Origin: Butyrivibrio sp. VCD2006 | GTDB taxonomy: Bacteria > Bacillota > Clostridia > Lachnospirales > Lachnospiraceae | Direction: 5' to 3' | Length of the DNA: 64,000 nucleotides | Assembly (NCBI RefSeq): GCF_000423925.1 | Contig: NZ_AUIX01000015.1 | Coordinates: forward strand, 1 to 64,000 | Shown: piece after piece, positions 43,013 through 50,826 of the stretch | Layout: every line of letters begins with the position of its first letter | Numbering within the stretch: position 1 is the stretch's first letter | Translations under genes and position numbers: made by a program | Notes under the pieces: generated by a model | What the model saw: the letters and a program-made list of their open reading frames with translations, nothing else | Databases searched by the model: none | What the model was told of the DNA's origin: nothing

Positions 43013-45613
43013 ATGATCATTCAGCACAGTTTGGCTTCTATGAATGCAGCAAGGATGCTGGGAATGACCGCTTCAAGGCAGAAAAAGACAGCTGAGAAGC
43101 TCTCGTCCGGGTACAGAATAAACAGAGCATCAGATGATGCTGCAGGATTGTCCATAAGTGAAAAGATGAGAAGACAGATCAGGGGACTCGATCGCGGATC
43201 CACAAACAGCAACGATGGAATATCGCTTGCTCAGACCGCGGAGGGTGCCCTTGCTGAAGTGCATGATATGCTCCATAGAATGAGTGAGCTTTCTATACAG
43301 GCGGCGAATGAGACACTTTCAAGAGGCGACAGACAGGCTATACAGGCTGAGGTTGATCAGATTTTAACTGAAATTGACAGGGTATCGGAAACAACGAAAT
43401 TTAATGAGGAATACTTACTTAAGGGCGGAACAGGAACAGAAAAAAGATATGTGAACATCCATGATGCAGGGCTATCCGGCGTGATTGCGAACACAACAGA
43501 TGGACCCGGGCATGGAGCATTTGTCATGAAAAGGCTGCAGGAAGGCGATGGGTTCATGATTGCCGGGAGGAACTATACTTTAGGATCAGGTAAGGCTGAT
43601 GTTCAGAATGCGATAAATACAACAGGGGTTGCAGGCGATACTGTAGTTATCAATGACAATATTACATATCACATTATTGATCCTGCAACAGGTCCTGGTG
43701 GACAGGTTGCGCCTGCGAAGCAGGCGAGTGAAATCGCGGGCCAGATCAATTCCTCAACAAGAAAAGTCAGCATAGATGGGAATTCAGAAGTATATAGTCT
43801 TATAGATGGGTATGGAACTGCAAAGACGGCCGGAACAGTTGCAAATATGGTTACCGGTACTACTTCTTCTGTCACAATTTCAGGAGATAATAATGGGCAT
43901 AATGGGACATATACACTTCTTAGCGGTGGATATAGAGCAGAGCTTAGAGGAAATATTGCAAATGGAATAGGCAGTTCTACCTATAATGTTACTATCGGTG
44001 GCACGACTTATCATCTGAAAAATTCTAACGGATATGTTGCGACACTTAAAAGTGACATTGCCAATATGGCGTTCTCGGCAAGCACTATCAGTTTTGGTGG
44101 CAATACATATACTTTGAGAAGTGGTGGCGCAGTAGCTGAGACGAAAAGCAATATACAAAGTAATCTCAGTTCACAATCACTTCCATCAATTATAACGATA
44201 ACGGATGCTTCAGCAAATACTATGTCTTTATATCAGGTGATAAGTGATAGTGATACGGTGGATTCTACCGCAATTCCCCAGCAGATCAATCTGAGCAATA
44301 TGAATAGTGCAATAGGAAGTCTTGCTAATAATTCCACAGTAAAAATCGGATCGAATACATACTCTGTACAAAATTATAATGCGGCATCTGTCAGTTCACA
44401 GCTTGCTTCCGTGGCTGACAATACGGAAGTGCTTGTGAACGGAAGCGGTAAATATCTTGCTGAATCGGTAGTTAAAAGTGTTTCACAGCTTCAAAGCGAA
44501 ATAAATAATGCATCTTCAACAAGTCTCGGGACAAATGTTTCTATAACAGGACCTTCCGGTACAAGCAGCTTTACAGTCAGAGATTACAATGCATCTACTG
44601 TCAGAGGTTATATATCCGGAGCAAGTGTCGGAGCAGGTGACCGGGCAACTACAAGTGTTTCCATAGACGGTAATACATATGCCCTTCGGGATTATGATCT
44701 GAATACAGTTAAGTCAAGAGTAAATGGATACGGAACATCTGAATACGACGATTCCACAACTGTCGGAAAGGTAATAAGTGTTGATGGGGCTGAGTATACA
44801 GCTGAAACAGAGTATTTCAGGCAGGCTATATGCATTGCTTACGGAGAGGATCAACAGACGGATGTTTCTGCGCTCGGCGCAGGAGATGATGATGTTATAC
44901 AGGGAGGCGGAACAGTAACCTTTAAGGGCATCACATACAAACTAATGCTGGACAGAGATAATGATGGATACGACGATGATGATCACTTTGTTGTTACTGA
45001 GGGAAGAGCTTATAAGATTATCGCTAAGGAGCTGGAGAGAGCCAGTAGCATAGGGGCTACAGATTCTCCTGCAGTTGTTAAGGATAAAAACAATAATGCA
45101 ATTGTTGATGGAGTTACAATGGCGGCAGATTTTATTGAGGACCCCAACAATACTCTTTCACTTGTCAGATTTGAGATAGATAAGGGCAGCATGAGTGTGG
45201 TGAAAGATATGTACCTCAATATTCATGCCGGAACCGATGCTGATATGAATAATAAGATTGGCATTAATATACAAGCCATGAGCACGCAGGGATTGGGACT
45301 TAAGAATTTGAACCTTGTGGATGATATTGGAATAAGTGCGACCTATGCTATAGACGCAATAGACGATGCAATAGCTATTGTTTCATCGCAAAGATCCGAG
45401 CTCGGTGCGGTGCAAAACAGGATGGAGCACACAATAAGGAATCTCGACAATATAGTTGAGAATACCACGAGTGCTGAGAGCAGGCTGCGTGATGCTGATA
45501 TTGCAGATGAAATGGTGGCTTTAAGCAAGGATAATATTTTGGCACAAGCCGGACAGGCGATGCTAGCTCAGGCTAACAAAACAAGTGAGTCGGTCATGAG
45601 CCTTCTTTCTTAG
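43013..45613 (+). CDS. flagellin 1, giant with repeat insert
   Basis: An 866-residue flagellin; common flagellins have 270-500. The N-terminal D0/D1 (1-145: SLASMNAARMLGMT, EKLSSGYRINRASDDAAGLSISEKMR) and C-terminal (about 745-866: ATYAIDAIDDAIAIVSSQRSELGAVQNRMEHTI, LAQANKTSESVMSLLS) parts are well kept, so it can polymerise. The middle (about 180-590) is a chain of about 11 diverged modules of 30-45 residues, annotated separately. ATG 43013 has AAGGGT before it; an upstream TTG (42995) is possible but less likely. Its leader lacks the CsrA-type site of flagellin 2. Confidence 0.92.
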   Translation: MIIQHSLASMNAARMLGMTASRQKKTAEKLSSGYRINRASDDAAGLSISEKMRRQIRGLDRGSTNSNDGISLAQTAEGALAEVHDMLHRMSELSIQAANETLSRGDRQAIQAEVDQILTEIDRVSETTKFNEEYLLKGGTGTEKRYVNIHDAGLSGVIANTTDGPGHGAFVMKRLQEGDGFMIAGRNYTLGSGKADVQNAINTTGVAGDTVVINDNITYHIIDPATGPGGQVAPAKQASEIAGQINSSTRKVSIDGNSEVYSLIDGYGTAKTAGTVANMVTGTTSSVTISGDNNGHNGTYTLLSGGYRAELRGNIANGIGSSTYNVTIGGTTYHLKNSNGYVATLKSDIANMAFSASTISFGGNTYTLRSGGAVAETKSNIQSNLSSQSLPSIITITDASANTMSLYQVISDSDTVDSTAIPQQINLSNMNSAIGSLANNSTVKIGSNTYSVQNYNAASVSSQLASVADNTEVLVNGSGKYLAESVVKSVSQLQSEINNASSTSLGTNVSITGPSGTSSFTVRDYNASTVRGYISGASVGAGDRATTSVSIDGNTYALRDYDLNTVKSRVNGYGTSEYDDSTTVGKVISVDGAEYTAETEYFRQAICIAYGEDQQTDVSALGAGDDDVIQGGGTVTFKGITYKLMLDRDNDGYDDDDHFVVTEGRAYKIIAKELERASSIGATDSPAVVKDKNNNAIVDGVTMAADFIEDPNNTLSLVRFEIDKGSMSVVKDMYLNIHAGTDADMNNKIGINIQAMSTQGLGLKNLNLVDDIGISATYAIDAIDDAIAIVSSQRSELGAVQNRMEHTIRNLDNIVENTTSAESRLRDADIADEMVALSKDNILAQAGQAMLAQANKTSESVMSLLS
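43550..44780 (+). repeat. array of about 11 degenerate protein modules in flagellin 1
   Basis: The encoded modules share the pattern V-x-I-x-G-x-x-Y-x-L, a short turn, then about 15 residues ending in a helix such as V-x-S-x-I. Examples are FMIAGRNYTLGSG, VTIGGTTYHLKNSNG, ISFGGNTYTLRSGG, VKIGSNTYSVQNYNA and VSIDGNTYALRDYDL. Spacing is 30-45 residues. The nucleotide sequences are quite diverged, so it is not a recent slippage array. Two or three units of the same kind are seen in flagellin 2 (for example MKIAGKEYHIYDN). Confidence 0.75.
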
Positions 45614-45675
45614 GTAATATGCGGCTTTCAATTATTTACAGGGTATAAATATTTTATTAAAAAAGTATAAGAACC

Positions 45676-45702
45676 TAAATGTTTGACATTTACATCCGAT
45701 AT
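45676..45702 (+). promoter_or_regulatory. sigma-28 promoter of flaG
   Basis: TAAA (45676-45679), 15 bases, TCCGATAT (45695-45702): one or two changes from the sigma-28 consensus, about 100 bases before flaG. Confidence 0.85.
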
Positions 45703-45764
45703 AATGGATAGAGGAAACTATAAGTATATCTATGACTATTTATAGATATGCTTTATAAGCAAAT

Positions 45765-45804
45765 GTGGAAAAGGATAGCCACTGAAAATAACACAAGGAG
45801 GTGA
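45765..45804 (+). promoter_or_regulatory. possible CsrA-binding leader of flaG
   Basis: GTGG (45765-45768) and CCAC (45779-45782) can form a stem whose loop holds AAGGAT. The ribosome site 10 bases later is ACACAAGGAGG, which contains the CsrA core ACAAGGA. Two GGA sites about 25 bases apart, one over the Shine-Dalgarno sequence, is how CsrA represses B. subtilis hag. The stem is only four pairs, so the call is tentative. Confidence 0.4.
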
Positions 45805-45809
45805 GAGAG

Positions 45810-46286
45810 ATGGCTATGGATGCAATTAGTAACGTCGGTGCCGTAGGCGCAAGTCAGATTCAAGATGTTCAAAGAGCAGAGCGCGTAGTCACATCCCCTG
45901 AAGGAGGTACCGGGCAGGGCCAGGAGAAACCGGATTTTTCCCTTGAGTCCAGTAGCAGTCAGGCCGCAGCTGCACAGGCAGCTAAGGCAGAGGCTCAGGT
46001 CCAGGAAAATGCGCATAGTAATGTGCCTACCCGCCAGGAGAGGACTAAGGAACAGATTGACGCTGAGAATGAACGCATAAAGAATGCAATCAGTGAGATG
46101 AACAAGAAAATGTTCAATAATTCTGAGGCAGTGTTCGGAATCCACGAGGATACAAACCGTATCACTATAAAGATCGTGGATAAAACAACACGTAAAACCA
46201 TAAAGGAACTGCCGCCTGAGAAGACTCTGGATATGATTGCAAAGGCGTGGGAATTAGCTGGTCTTATGGTCGATGAAAGAGGTTAA
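45810..46286 (+). CDS. flaG: FlaG family flagellar protein
   Basis: A 158-residue protein. The C-terminal 80 residues match FlaG (NSEAVFGIHEDTNRITIKIVDKTTRKTIKELPPEKTLDMIAKAWELAG); the N-terminal half is an alanine/glutamine-rich, probably unfolded region. FlaG affects filament length in other bacteria. ATG 45810 fits the AAGGAGG site (45795-45801); a GTG at 45801 in the same frame is less likely. It has its own sigma-28 promoter and precedes fliD and fliS, the usual flaG-fliD-fliS order. Confidence 0.88.
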   Translation: MAMDAISNVGAVGASQIQDVQRAERVVTSPEGGTGQGQEKPDFSLESSSSQAAAAQAAKAEAQVQENAHSNVPTRQERTKEQIDAENERIKNAISEMNKKMFNNSEAVFGIHEDTNRITIKIVDKTTRKTIKELPPEKTLDMIAKAWELAGLMVDERG

Positions 46287-46313
46287 TTAAGGCTTCTGGA
46301 AGGACTGTTTTAA

Positions 46314-46457
46314 CTGTGCAAGGGGTAGTCTGCGCTCTTTTCCCCTCCGGGAAAAAGAGCACTCCGTGGGATGCACAGCTCGCTGATAAGGAGATAATTG
46401 CTTCGCAATTCAGCGAGCGCGCAGAGATTTCGCAAGCGAAATCTCATCTTAGGAGAT
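46314..46457. repeat. cluster of palindromes between flaG and fliD
   Basis: Four inverted repeats lie end to end. CTGTGCA (46314-46320) with TGCACAG (46372-46378) encloses a GCTCTTTTCCC / GGGAAAAAGAGC hairpin. GCTCGCTGA (46378-46386) with TCAGCGAGC (46410-46418) encloses AATTGC-TTC-GCAATT. GAGATTTCGC (46424-46433) pairs with GCGAAATCTC (46436-46445). A small ATCT / AGAT stem follows. I recall similar blocks scattered in gut Firmicute genomes, so a dispersed palindromic element is likely. No reading frame is conserved across it. Confidence 0.75.
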
Positions 46458-46484
46458 GATCCCTTAATAAGAAAGGAGCACAAT

Positions 46485-48104
46485 ATGACCATGAGAATAA
46501 CCGGACTCGCTTCCGGACTTGATACTGAGAGTATCATCACAGAGCTTACGAAAGTAGAGTCCAAAAAAGTAGACAAAATTAAGAGTGATCAGAAAAAGCA
46601 TGATATGAAGCTTGATAAGTGGAAGGAACTCAACAAGAAGGTTGTGGACTTCTACAACAAGACCTTAAGTAATCTGCGTTTTGATTCATCCTATATAAAG
46701 AAGACAACAAGTGTATCAAATTCTGATGCCGTAAGTGTTACAACAGCAAGCACAGCTATGAACAGTAATCAGACTATGTCTGTAAACAAGCTTGCCAGCA
46801 GCGCATATCTTACTGGTAAGAAGCTAACTGCTTCCGAAGGAGATTCCGTAAGGAATACGACTACGCTAGAAAGTCTTTCAGGATTCAGTTCAACTGAAAA
46901 TGCGCCATCTGATGAAAATCTAAACGGGAAAATTCGAATAAGATTTGGACAATTGCCGGATCCGCCTCAGGTAAATGATCAAGGTCAGATAATTGATAAC
47001 AGGGAATATATTGATATTCAGCTTGAGGGTACGGAGACGGTAGCTCAGGCTATTGAGAAGTTTAAAACAGCAAAAAGTGAAAGCGGACTTGGTGTAAATG
47101 CAAGCTTTGATGCAACACAGGGGCGTGTTTACATGAGTGCAAGCTCGTCGGGAGCTGAAGATAGCTTCTCGATTGATTATAGTTTTAGTGATGCCAGGGC
47201 GATATCTGCGCTTGGGCTTGATTACGAAGCTGGAGACGGAGCTGTATATCAGAGCGGCAGTGATGCTGAAATTACTCTTAACGGAGTTGATTATACATCC
47301 AAGAACAATACCTTCGAGATCAATGGGCTTACAATCACGGCAAAGCAGGTAGCTGAAAATATCAGCCTTCAGACAGCTGATGACACCAGTGGAATTTATG
47401 ATATGGTCAAGAATTTCCTTAGTGAGTATAACGACCTTATCGGAGAGATGTATACCTTATACAATGCTGACGATGCCAAGGAATATGATATCCTTACAAA
47501 AGAGCAGAAGGATGAGATGACAGATGATGAAATAGAGGATTGGAACAAGAAGATAGAAGAGAGTCTTCTTGCGAAAGATCCTACAATTTTCAGAGTTATG
47601 TCAGAAATGAAGAATATCATGATGAATACCTATGACCTTGGAGAGATTGATGAGTCTACCGGGAAAGAAGTAAAGACTTCAATGTGGTCATTTAGAATTG
47701 CTACTTTAGGTTATTTTGAATCCGAAGAAGGTGATAGAGCAAAGTGGCATATTCACGGTGATGAGGACGATGAAAAGACCAGTGGTAAGGAAGATCGTCT
47801 TAAGGCCATGATTGAGAAGGATCCTGAACTGGTAAGGAATTTCTTCAAAAATATATCTAAGGATATGTATTCTAAGCTTGGTGATCTCATGAAGTCCACT
47901 GATTTTTCAAGTGCATATACTCTTTATGAGGATAAGCAGATGAAAAAACAGGTTGATACTTATAAGACACAGCTCAAGGAAGCACAGGATAAACTGGGTG
48001 CGATGGAAGATAAGTACTATGACAAGTTTGCTCAGATGGAAAAGGCTATGACTAAGCTAAATGAGCAGACTAATTCCCTGGCCGGAATGCTTGGAACAGG
48101 CTGA
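46485..48104 (+). CDS. fliD: FliD, filament cap protein
   Basis: A 539-residue FliD (HAP2), which caps the growing filament and helps flagellin fold in place. The N-terminus MRITGLASGLDTESIITELTKVE is the family signature; the C-terminus KQVDTYKTQLKEAQDKLGAMEDKYYDKFAQMEKAMTKLNEQTNSLAGML is the typical coiled-coil D0 part. AAAGGAG at 46473-46479 fits ATG 46485; the frame upstream runs through the palindrome cluster and is not coding. It lies between flaG and fliS as usual. Confidence 0.93.
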   Translation: MTMRITGLASGLDTESIITELTKVESKKVDKIKSDQKKHDMKLDKWKELNKKVVDFYNKTLSNLRFDSSYIKKTTSVSNSDAVSVTTASTAMNSNQTMSVNKLASSAYLTGKKLTASEGDSVRNTTTLESLSGFSSTENAPSDENLNGKIRIRFGQLPDPPQVNDQGQIIDNREYIDIQLEGTETVAQAIEKFKTAKSESGLGVNASFDATQGRVYMSASSSGAEDSFSIDYSFSDARAISALGLDYEAGDGAVYQSGSDAEITLNGVDYTSKNNTFEINGLTITAKQVAENISLQTADDTSGIYDMVKNFLSEYNDLIGEMYTLYNADDAKEYDILTKEQKDEMTDDEIEDWNKKIEESLLAKDPTIFRVMSEMKNIMMNTYDLGEIDESTGKEVKTSMWSFRIATLGYFESEEGDRAKWHIHGDEDDEKTSGKEDRLKAMIEKDPELVRNFFKNISKDMYSKLGDLMKSTDFSSAYTLYEDKQMKKQVDTYKTQLKEAQDKLGAMEDKYYDKFAQMEKAMTKLNEQTNSLAGMLGTG

Positions 48105-48142
48105 TGAACAAGCTTGATTGGCTAGTTGATGGATTAAACTAA

Positions 48143-48195
48143 TGCCTTCCCCCTTTTAGGGGGAAGGTGTCAGCGAAGCTGACGGATGAGGGTTA
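48143..48195. repeat. dispersed palindromic element, copy A (before fliS)
   Basis: Two hairpins in a row: CCTTCCCCC / GGGGGAAGG and GTCAGC-GAA-GCTGAC, then GGATGAGGGTT. The same unit appears at 50221-50272 with paired base changes in both stems. This type of repeat (CCTTCCCCCTT... then GACGGATGAGGG) is, from memory, very common in gut Firmicute genomes. Confidence 0.85.
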
Positions 48196-48220
48196 TCAAC
48201 ACAACACACGGAGGTAGGTT

Positions 48221-48661
48221 ATGCCGGTAGCAAGAAATCCTTACGCAAGACAGAGCAATATGATGAACCAGTATCAGAATACCAAGATCCAGCAGGCAAA
48301 GCCGGAGGAGCTTACACTGATGCTTTATGATGGTGCCATAAAGTTCTGCAATATTGCGATAATGGGACTTGAGAAGAATGATGAGAAGAAATTTACAACA
48401 TATCTTCTCAAGGTGGAAAATATTATAGACTATCTCAATAATACTCTGGATATGAAATATCCCGTAGCAAAGGATTTTGAGAACGTATATAACTATCTTA
48501 TGAAGAGACTTGTAGAAGCAGATCTTCACAGGGATGAATCTCTTGAAATTATGAATGAGGTGAATAAACACATTCATACGATGCGAGATACCTGGGCTGA
48601 GGCGATAAAGATTGCCAGAGGACAGGCACCTGCACCGCAGAGTGTTCAAGCCGGGGCATAA
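48221..48661 (+). CDS. fliS: FliS, flagellin export chaperone
   Basis: A 146-residue FliS, which binds the C-terminal helices of flagellin in the cytosol and prevents early polymerisation. The hallmark AKPEELTLMLYDGAIKFCNIAIMGLE is present at about 27-52, and the four-helix pattern continues to about 130; the last 15 residues are proline/alanine-rich. CGGAGGT precedes ATG 48221. It follows fliD and a palindromic element. Confidence 0.93.
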   Translation: MPVARNPYARQSNMMNQYQNTKIQQAKPEELTLMLYDGAIKFCNIAIMGLEKNDEKKFTTYLLKVENIIDYLNNTLDMKYPVAKDFENVYNYLMKRLVEADLHRDESLEIMNEVNKHIHTMRDTWAEAIKIARGQAPAPQSVQAGA

Positions 48662-48697
48662 TAAGATATTTACTATGAAGAAAGTGGGGAAAAGAAC

Positions 48698-49177
48698 GTG
48701 ACGGAATCATACCTGGATATGATGGAGGAGAGTCTCAGGGATAAAATTACGGTTTTGGAAGAAATCGTAAAGGAAAATGAGACTCAGAAAAAGATACTTG
48801 AAAGTACGAAAGAATTTGATGGGAATGGCTTCGATGAAGCAATAAGTCGCAAAGGCGAACTGATCAGGCGGGTTGAGAATCTAAATGGCGGATTTGAAAG
48901 CTTGTATGAAAGAGTAAAGAAGGAGCTGGAAGGTAATAAGGATAAGTACCGGGATAAAATAAAGGTTTTCCAGGATCTTATCAGGGAGATAACGGATTTA
49001 TCTAATTCTATAGAAGCAGGCGAAAAGCGCAATAAAGCGCTCGCACAGAGCTATTTCAGTTCATCAAAAGGTCAGATAAATCAAAGTCGAAAATCTTCGC
49101 AGGCAGCCCTTGATTACTATCTTACAATGAACAAGTCCAAGATTACACCGCCTCAGTTCTATGATACGAAGAACTAG
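48698..49177 (+). CDS. FliT-like coiled-coil flagellar protein
   Basis: A 159-residue helical protein with no clear domain by eye. Long charged helices (LRDKITVLEEIVKENETQKKILEST, FDEAISRKGELIRRVENLNGGFESLYERVKKEL) resemble FliT/FlgN-type export chaperones. The place right after fliS is where fliT commonly lies. It starts with GTG (48698), with GGGGAAAAG upstream. The name is based on position and shape, so it is moderately sure. Confidence 0.6.
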   Translation: MTESYLDMMEESLRDKITVLEEIVKENETQKKILESTKEFDGNGFDEAISRKGELIRRVENLNGGFESLYERVKKELEGNKDKYRDKIKVFQDLIREITDLSNSIEAGEKRNKALAQSYFSSSKGQINQSRKSSQAALDYYLTMNKSKITPPQFYDTKN

Positions 49178-49185
49178 GTGATAAT

Positions 49186-50181
49186 GTGAATGAACTTCCG
49201 ATTGTAAAGGAATATGAAAACAGAATAGTTGAAATACTATCATGTGATGATATCACAGAGTGCTTTGATGAGATGCTTCAGATAGGGGCAAGGATCATAA
49301 GCGGTGCTCTTTCACCTGAGGGCAAGCGGGAGCTGGCTGAAAGAATCAGAAAGAGCGTTTATTTCCTCCCTAATGAAGAGACACCTGATATGTTAAGGCA
49401 TGTGGCATATCTTCATTTGATGGTAAGACTTACGGATAGCAAGGATTTCTATACTGAATTTCTTACTTATATTGATGGAATGCGCATTGATGAGAGATAC
49501 AGATTTTTCCTGGTAATGCAGGCGCGGTATCTTTCTTACCAAAAACCGTATATAATAACATTAGAATCCGATAGATTATTTCATAAGATTTACAAGAGAA
49601 GTAAGAAATATTATCAGGGCAGGCTTGGAGAAGTCGGAGGCTTTATTAAACTTGCACAGAGAAGAGCCGACCAGACAATCATACTTACACAGCAGTATCT
49701 TACCGATACGCATAAAGAGACGCATTTGACCAATCTCATCGCGCAGGAGATCATGGTTAGTATGTGTCAGAATACATTTATTATTAATACGAACGATCTT
49801 TTACCGGTCTCAAATGTGGTTCCGCTGTTTGGAATAGAAGGTCATAATTCCATGCAGTATCTTGCAAATGCTAATAATGTTTTTGTAAGAGGCTTGTCGG
49901 TACCATATTTCCAATGTGATGACAGGATGCCATCTGAGGATGAGATGCACATTATTCTGAGCACTATAAAGGATGTGAGACCTGAATATATAATAAGCTG
50001 CGGTGACCATTCGATAACGGCATCAATGGCAGCGGGGATTGTTCCGGTGATACCGGGTTACCAGATAGCACCGGTTGACGATCCGCAGGTGATTCGGGAG
50101 AATCTCCTTGATTACAGAAGAATGATAGAAGAAAAGAGATTTTGGCAGGTCAGATTCAAGGTACAGGAAGCAAAGCACTGA
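49186..50181 (+). CDS. single-domain (half) GT-B glycosyltransferase-like protein
   Basis: A 331-residue protein clearly related to the N-terminal part of the glycosyltransferase at 62453. Shared blocks are IINTNDLLPVSNVVPLF (there IINTNDLMPASGKIPLF), PYFQCDDRMPSEDEM (there FFQCGQDMPRADV), IRPEYIIS-type VRPEYIISCGDHSITASMAAGIVPV (there ITASLANKMVPT). The C-terminal nucleotide-sugar-binding domain, with its GGGTS-x-x-EAMSKG motif, is absent; the protein ends soon after the first Rossmann-type domain. It begins eight bases after the fliT-like gene. It may be a binding or scaffold subunit of glycosylation, or a frozen remnant. AGGTGAT is the likely ribosome site. Confidence 0.65.
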   Translation: MNELPIVKEYENRIVEILSCDDITECFDEMLQIGARIISGALSPEGKRELAERIRKSVYFLPNEETPDMLRHVAYLHLMVRLTDSKDFYTEFLTYIDGMRIDERYRFFLVMQARYLSYQKPYIITLESDRLFHKIYKRSKKYYQGRLGEVGGFIKLAQRRADQTIILTQQYLTDTHKETHLTNLIAQEIMVSMCQNTFIINTNDLLPVSNVVPLFGIEGHNSMQYLANANNVFVRGLSVPYFQCDDRMPSEDEMHIILSTIKDVRPEYIISCGDHSITASMAAGIVPVIPGYQIAPVDDPQVIRENLLDYRRMIEEKRFWQVRFKVQEAKH

Positions 50182-50220
50182 TGTTCTATGAAATAATATT
50201 AGGCAATGTTGCATAGTATT

Positions 50221-50272
50221 TGCCTTCTCCCTTTGGGAGAAGGTGTCGGCGAAGCCGACGGATGAGGGTTTT
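50221..50272. repeat. dispersed palindromic element, copy B (before second fliW)
   Basis: CCTTCTCCC / GGGAGAAGG and GTCGGC-GAA-GCCGAC hairpins followed by GGATGAGGGTT. Relative to copy A, the stems carry matched substitutions on both arms (C to T with G to A; A to G with T to C), so base pairing is kept. It ends just before the ribosome site of the second fliW. Confidence 0.85.
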
Positions 50273-50289
50273 CAGAAGGGAGAAAAACA

Positions 50290-50745
50290 ATGAAACTTAA
50301 TACCAGAATCTTTGGCGAAGTAGACATCGAGGATGAAAAGATACTAACAATGCCTTTTGGACTTGTAGGCTTTCCGCAACTTCAAAAATTTGCACTAATC
50401 CACGACAAGGATAAGCCTGTTGGTTCGGTGTGGTACTTGCAGTCAATGGATGATCCTGATATTGCACTTCCGGTAATAGATCCTCTTTCGGTAAAGCCTG
50501 ATTACAATCCTCAGATTAAAGAGGATGATGTTGAGCTCTTGGAACCTCTTACAAACAAGAATCTTCTTATGCTGGTTACTATTTCTGTACCTGAGGACAT
50601 TACTCAGATGACAGTTAATCTTAATGCACCTATCCTTATTAATACTGATACGTGCAAGGCAGCTCAGATTGAGATCATATGGGGCAAAGAAGAATATGTC
50701 ACAAAGTATCCTATTTATGATTATCTCAATAGTAATAGGGATTAA
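50290..50745 (+). CDS. fliW: FliW, flagellar assembly factor (second copy)
   Basis: A 151-residue FliW paralog with the same start (TRIFGEVDIEDEKILTMPFGLVGFPQL), the SMDDPDIALPVIDPLSVKPDYNPQI middle and the VSVPEDITQMTVNLNAPILIN / KYPIYDYL end. It differs from the first copy at about half of positions, so it is not a recent duplicate. GGGAG at 50279-50283 is the ribosome site. Two FliW proteins could bind the two flagellins separately, or share CsrA; this is inference. A terminator-like hairpin follows. Confidence 0.92.
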   Translation: MKLNTRIFGEVDIEDEKILTMPFGLVGFPQLQKFALIHDKDKPVGSVWYLQSMDDPDIALPVIDPLSVKPDYNPQIKEDDVELLEPLTNKNLLMLVTISVPEDITQMTVNLNAPILINTDTCKAAQIEIIWGKEEYVTKYPIYDYLNSNRD

Positions 50746-50771
50746 TTTGGTGCATAATGCAATTATTTAAG

Positions 50772-50814
50772 ACCATCAAAATAATGGAAAGATTATTTTG
50801 ATGGTTTTATTTAT
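50772..50814 (+). terminator. intrinsic terminator after second fliW
   Basis: ACCATCAAAATAA pairs with TTATTTTGATGGT across an 8-base loop, followed by TTTATTT. It separates fliW from the downstream truncated Rpn-type gene. Confidence 0.85.
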
Positions 50815-50826
50815 GGCTTTACAGGA

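Noticed and set aside
43550..44780. CRISPR-like or DNA tandem repeat array in flagellin 1
   Set aside because: The repetition is seen only at protein level; DNA units are diverged, vary in length and have no fixed spacer.
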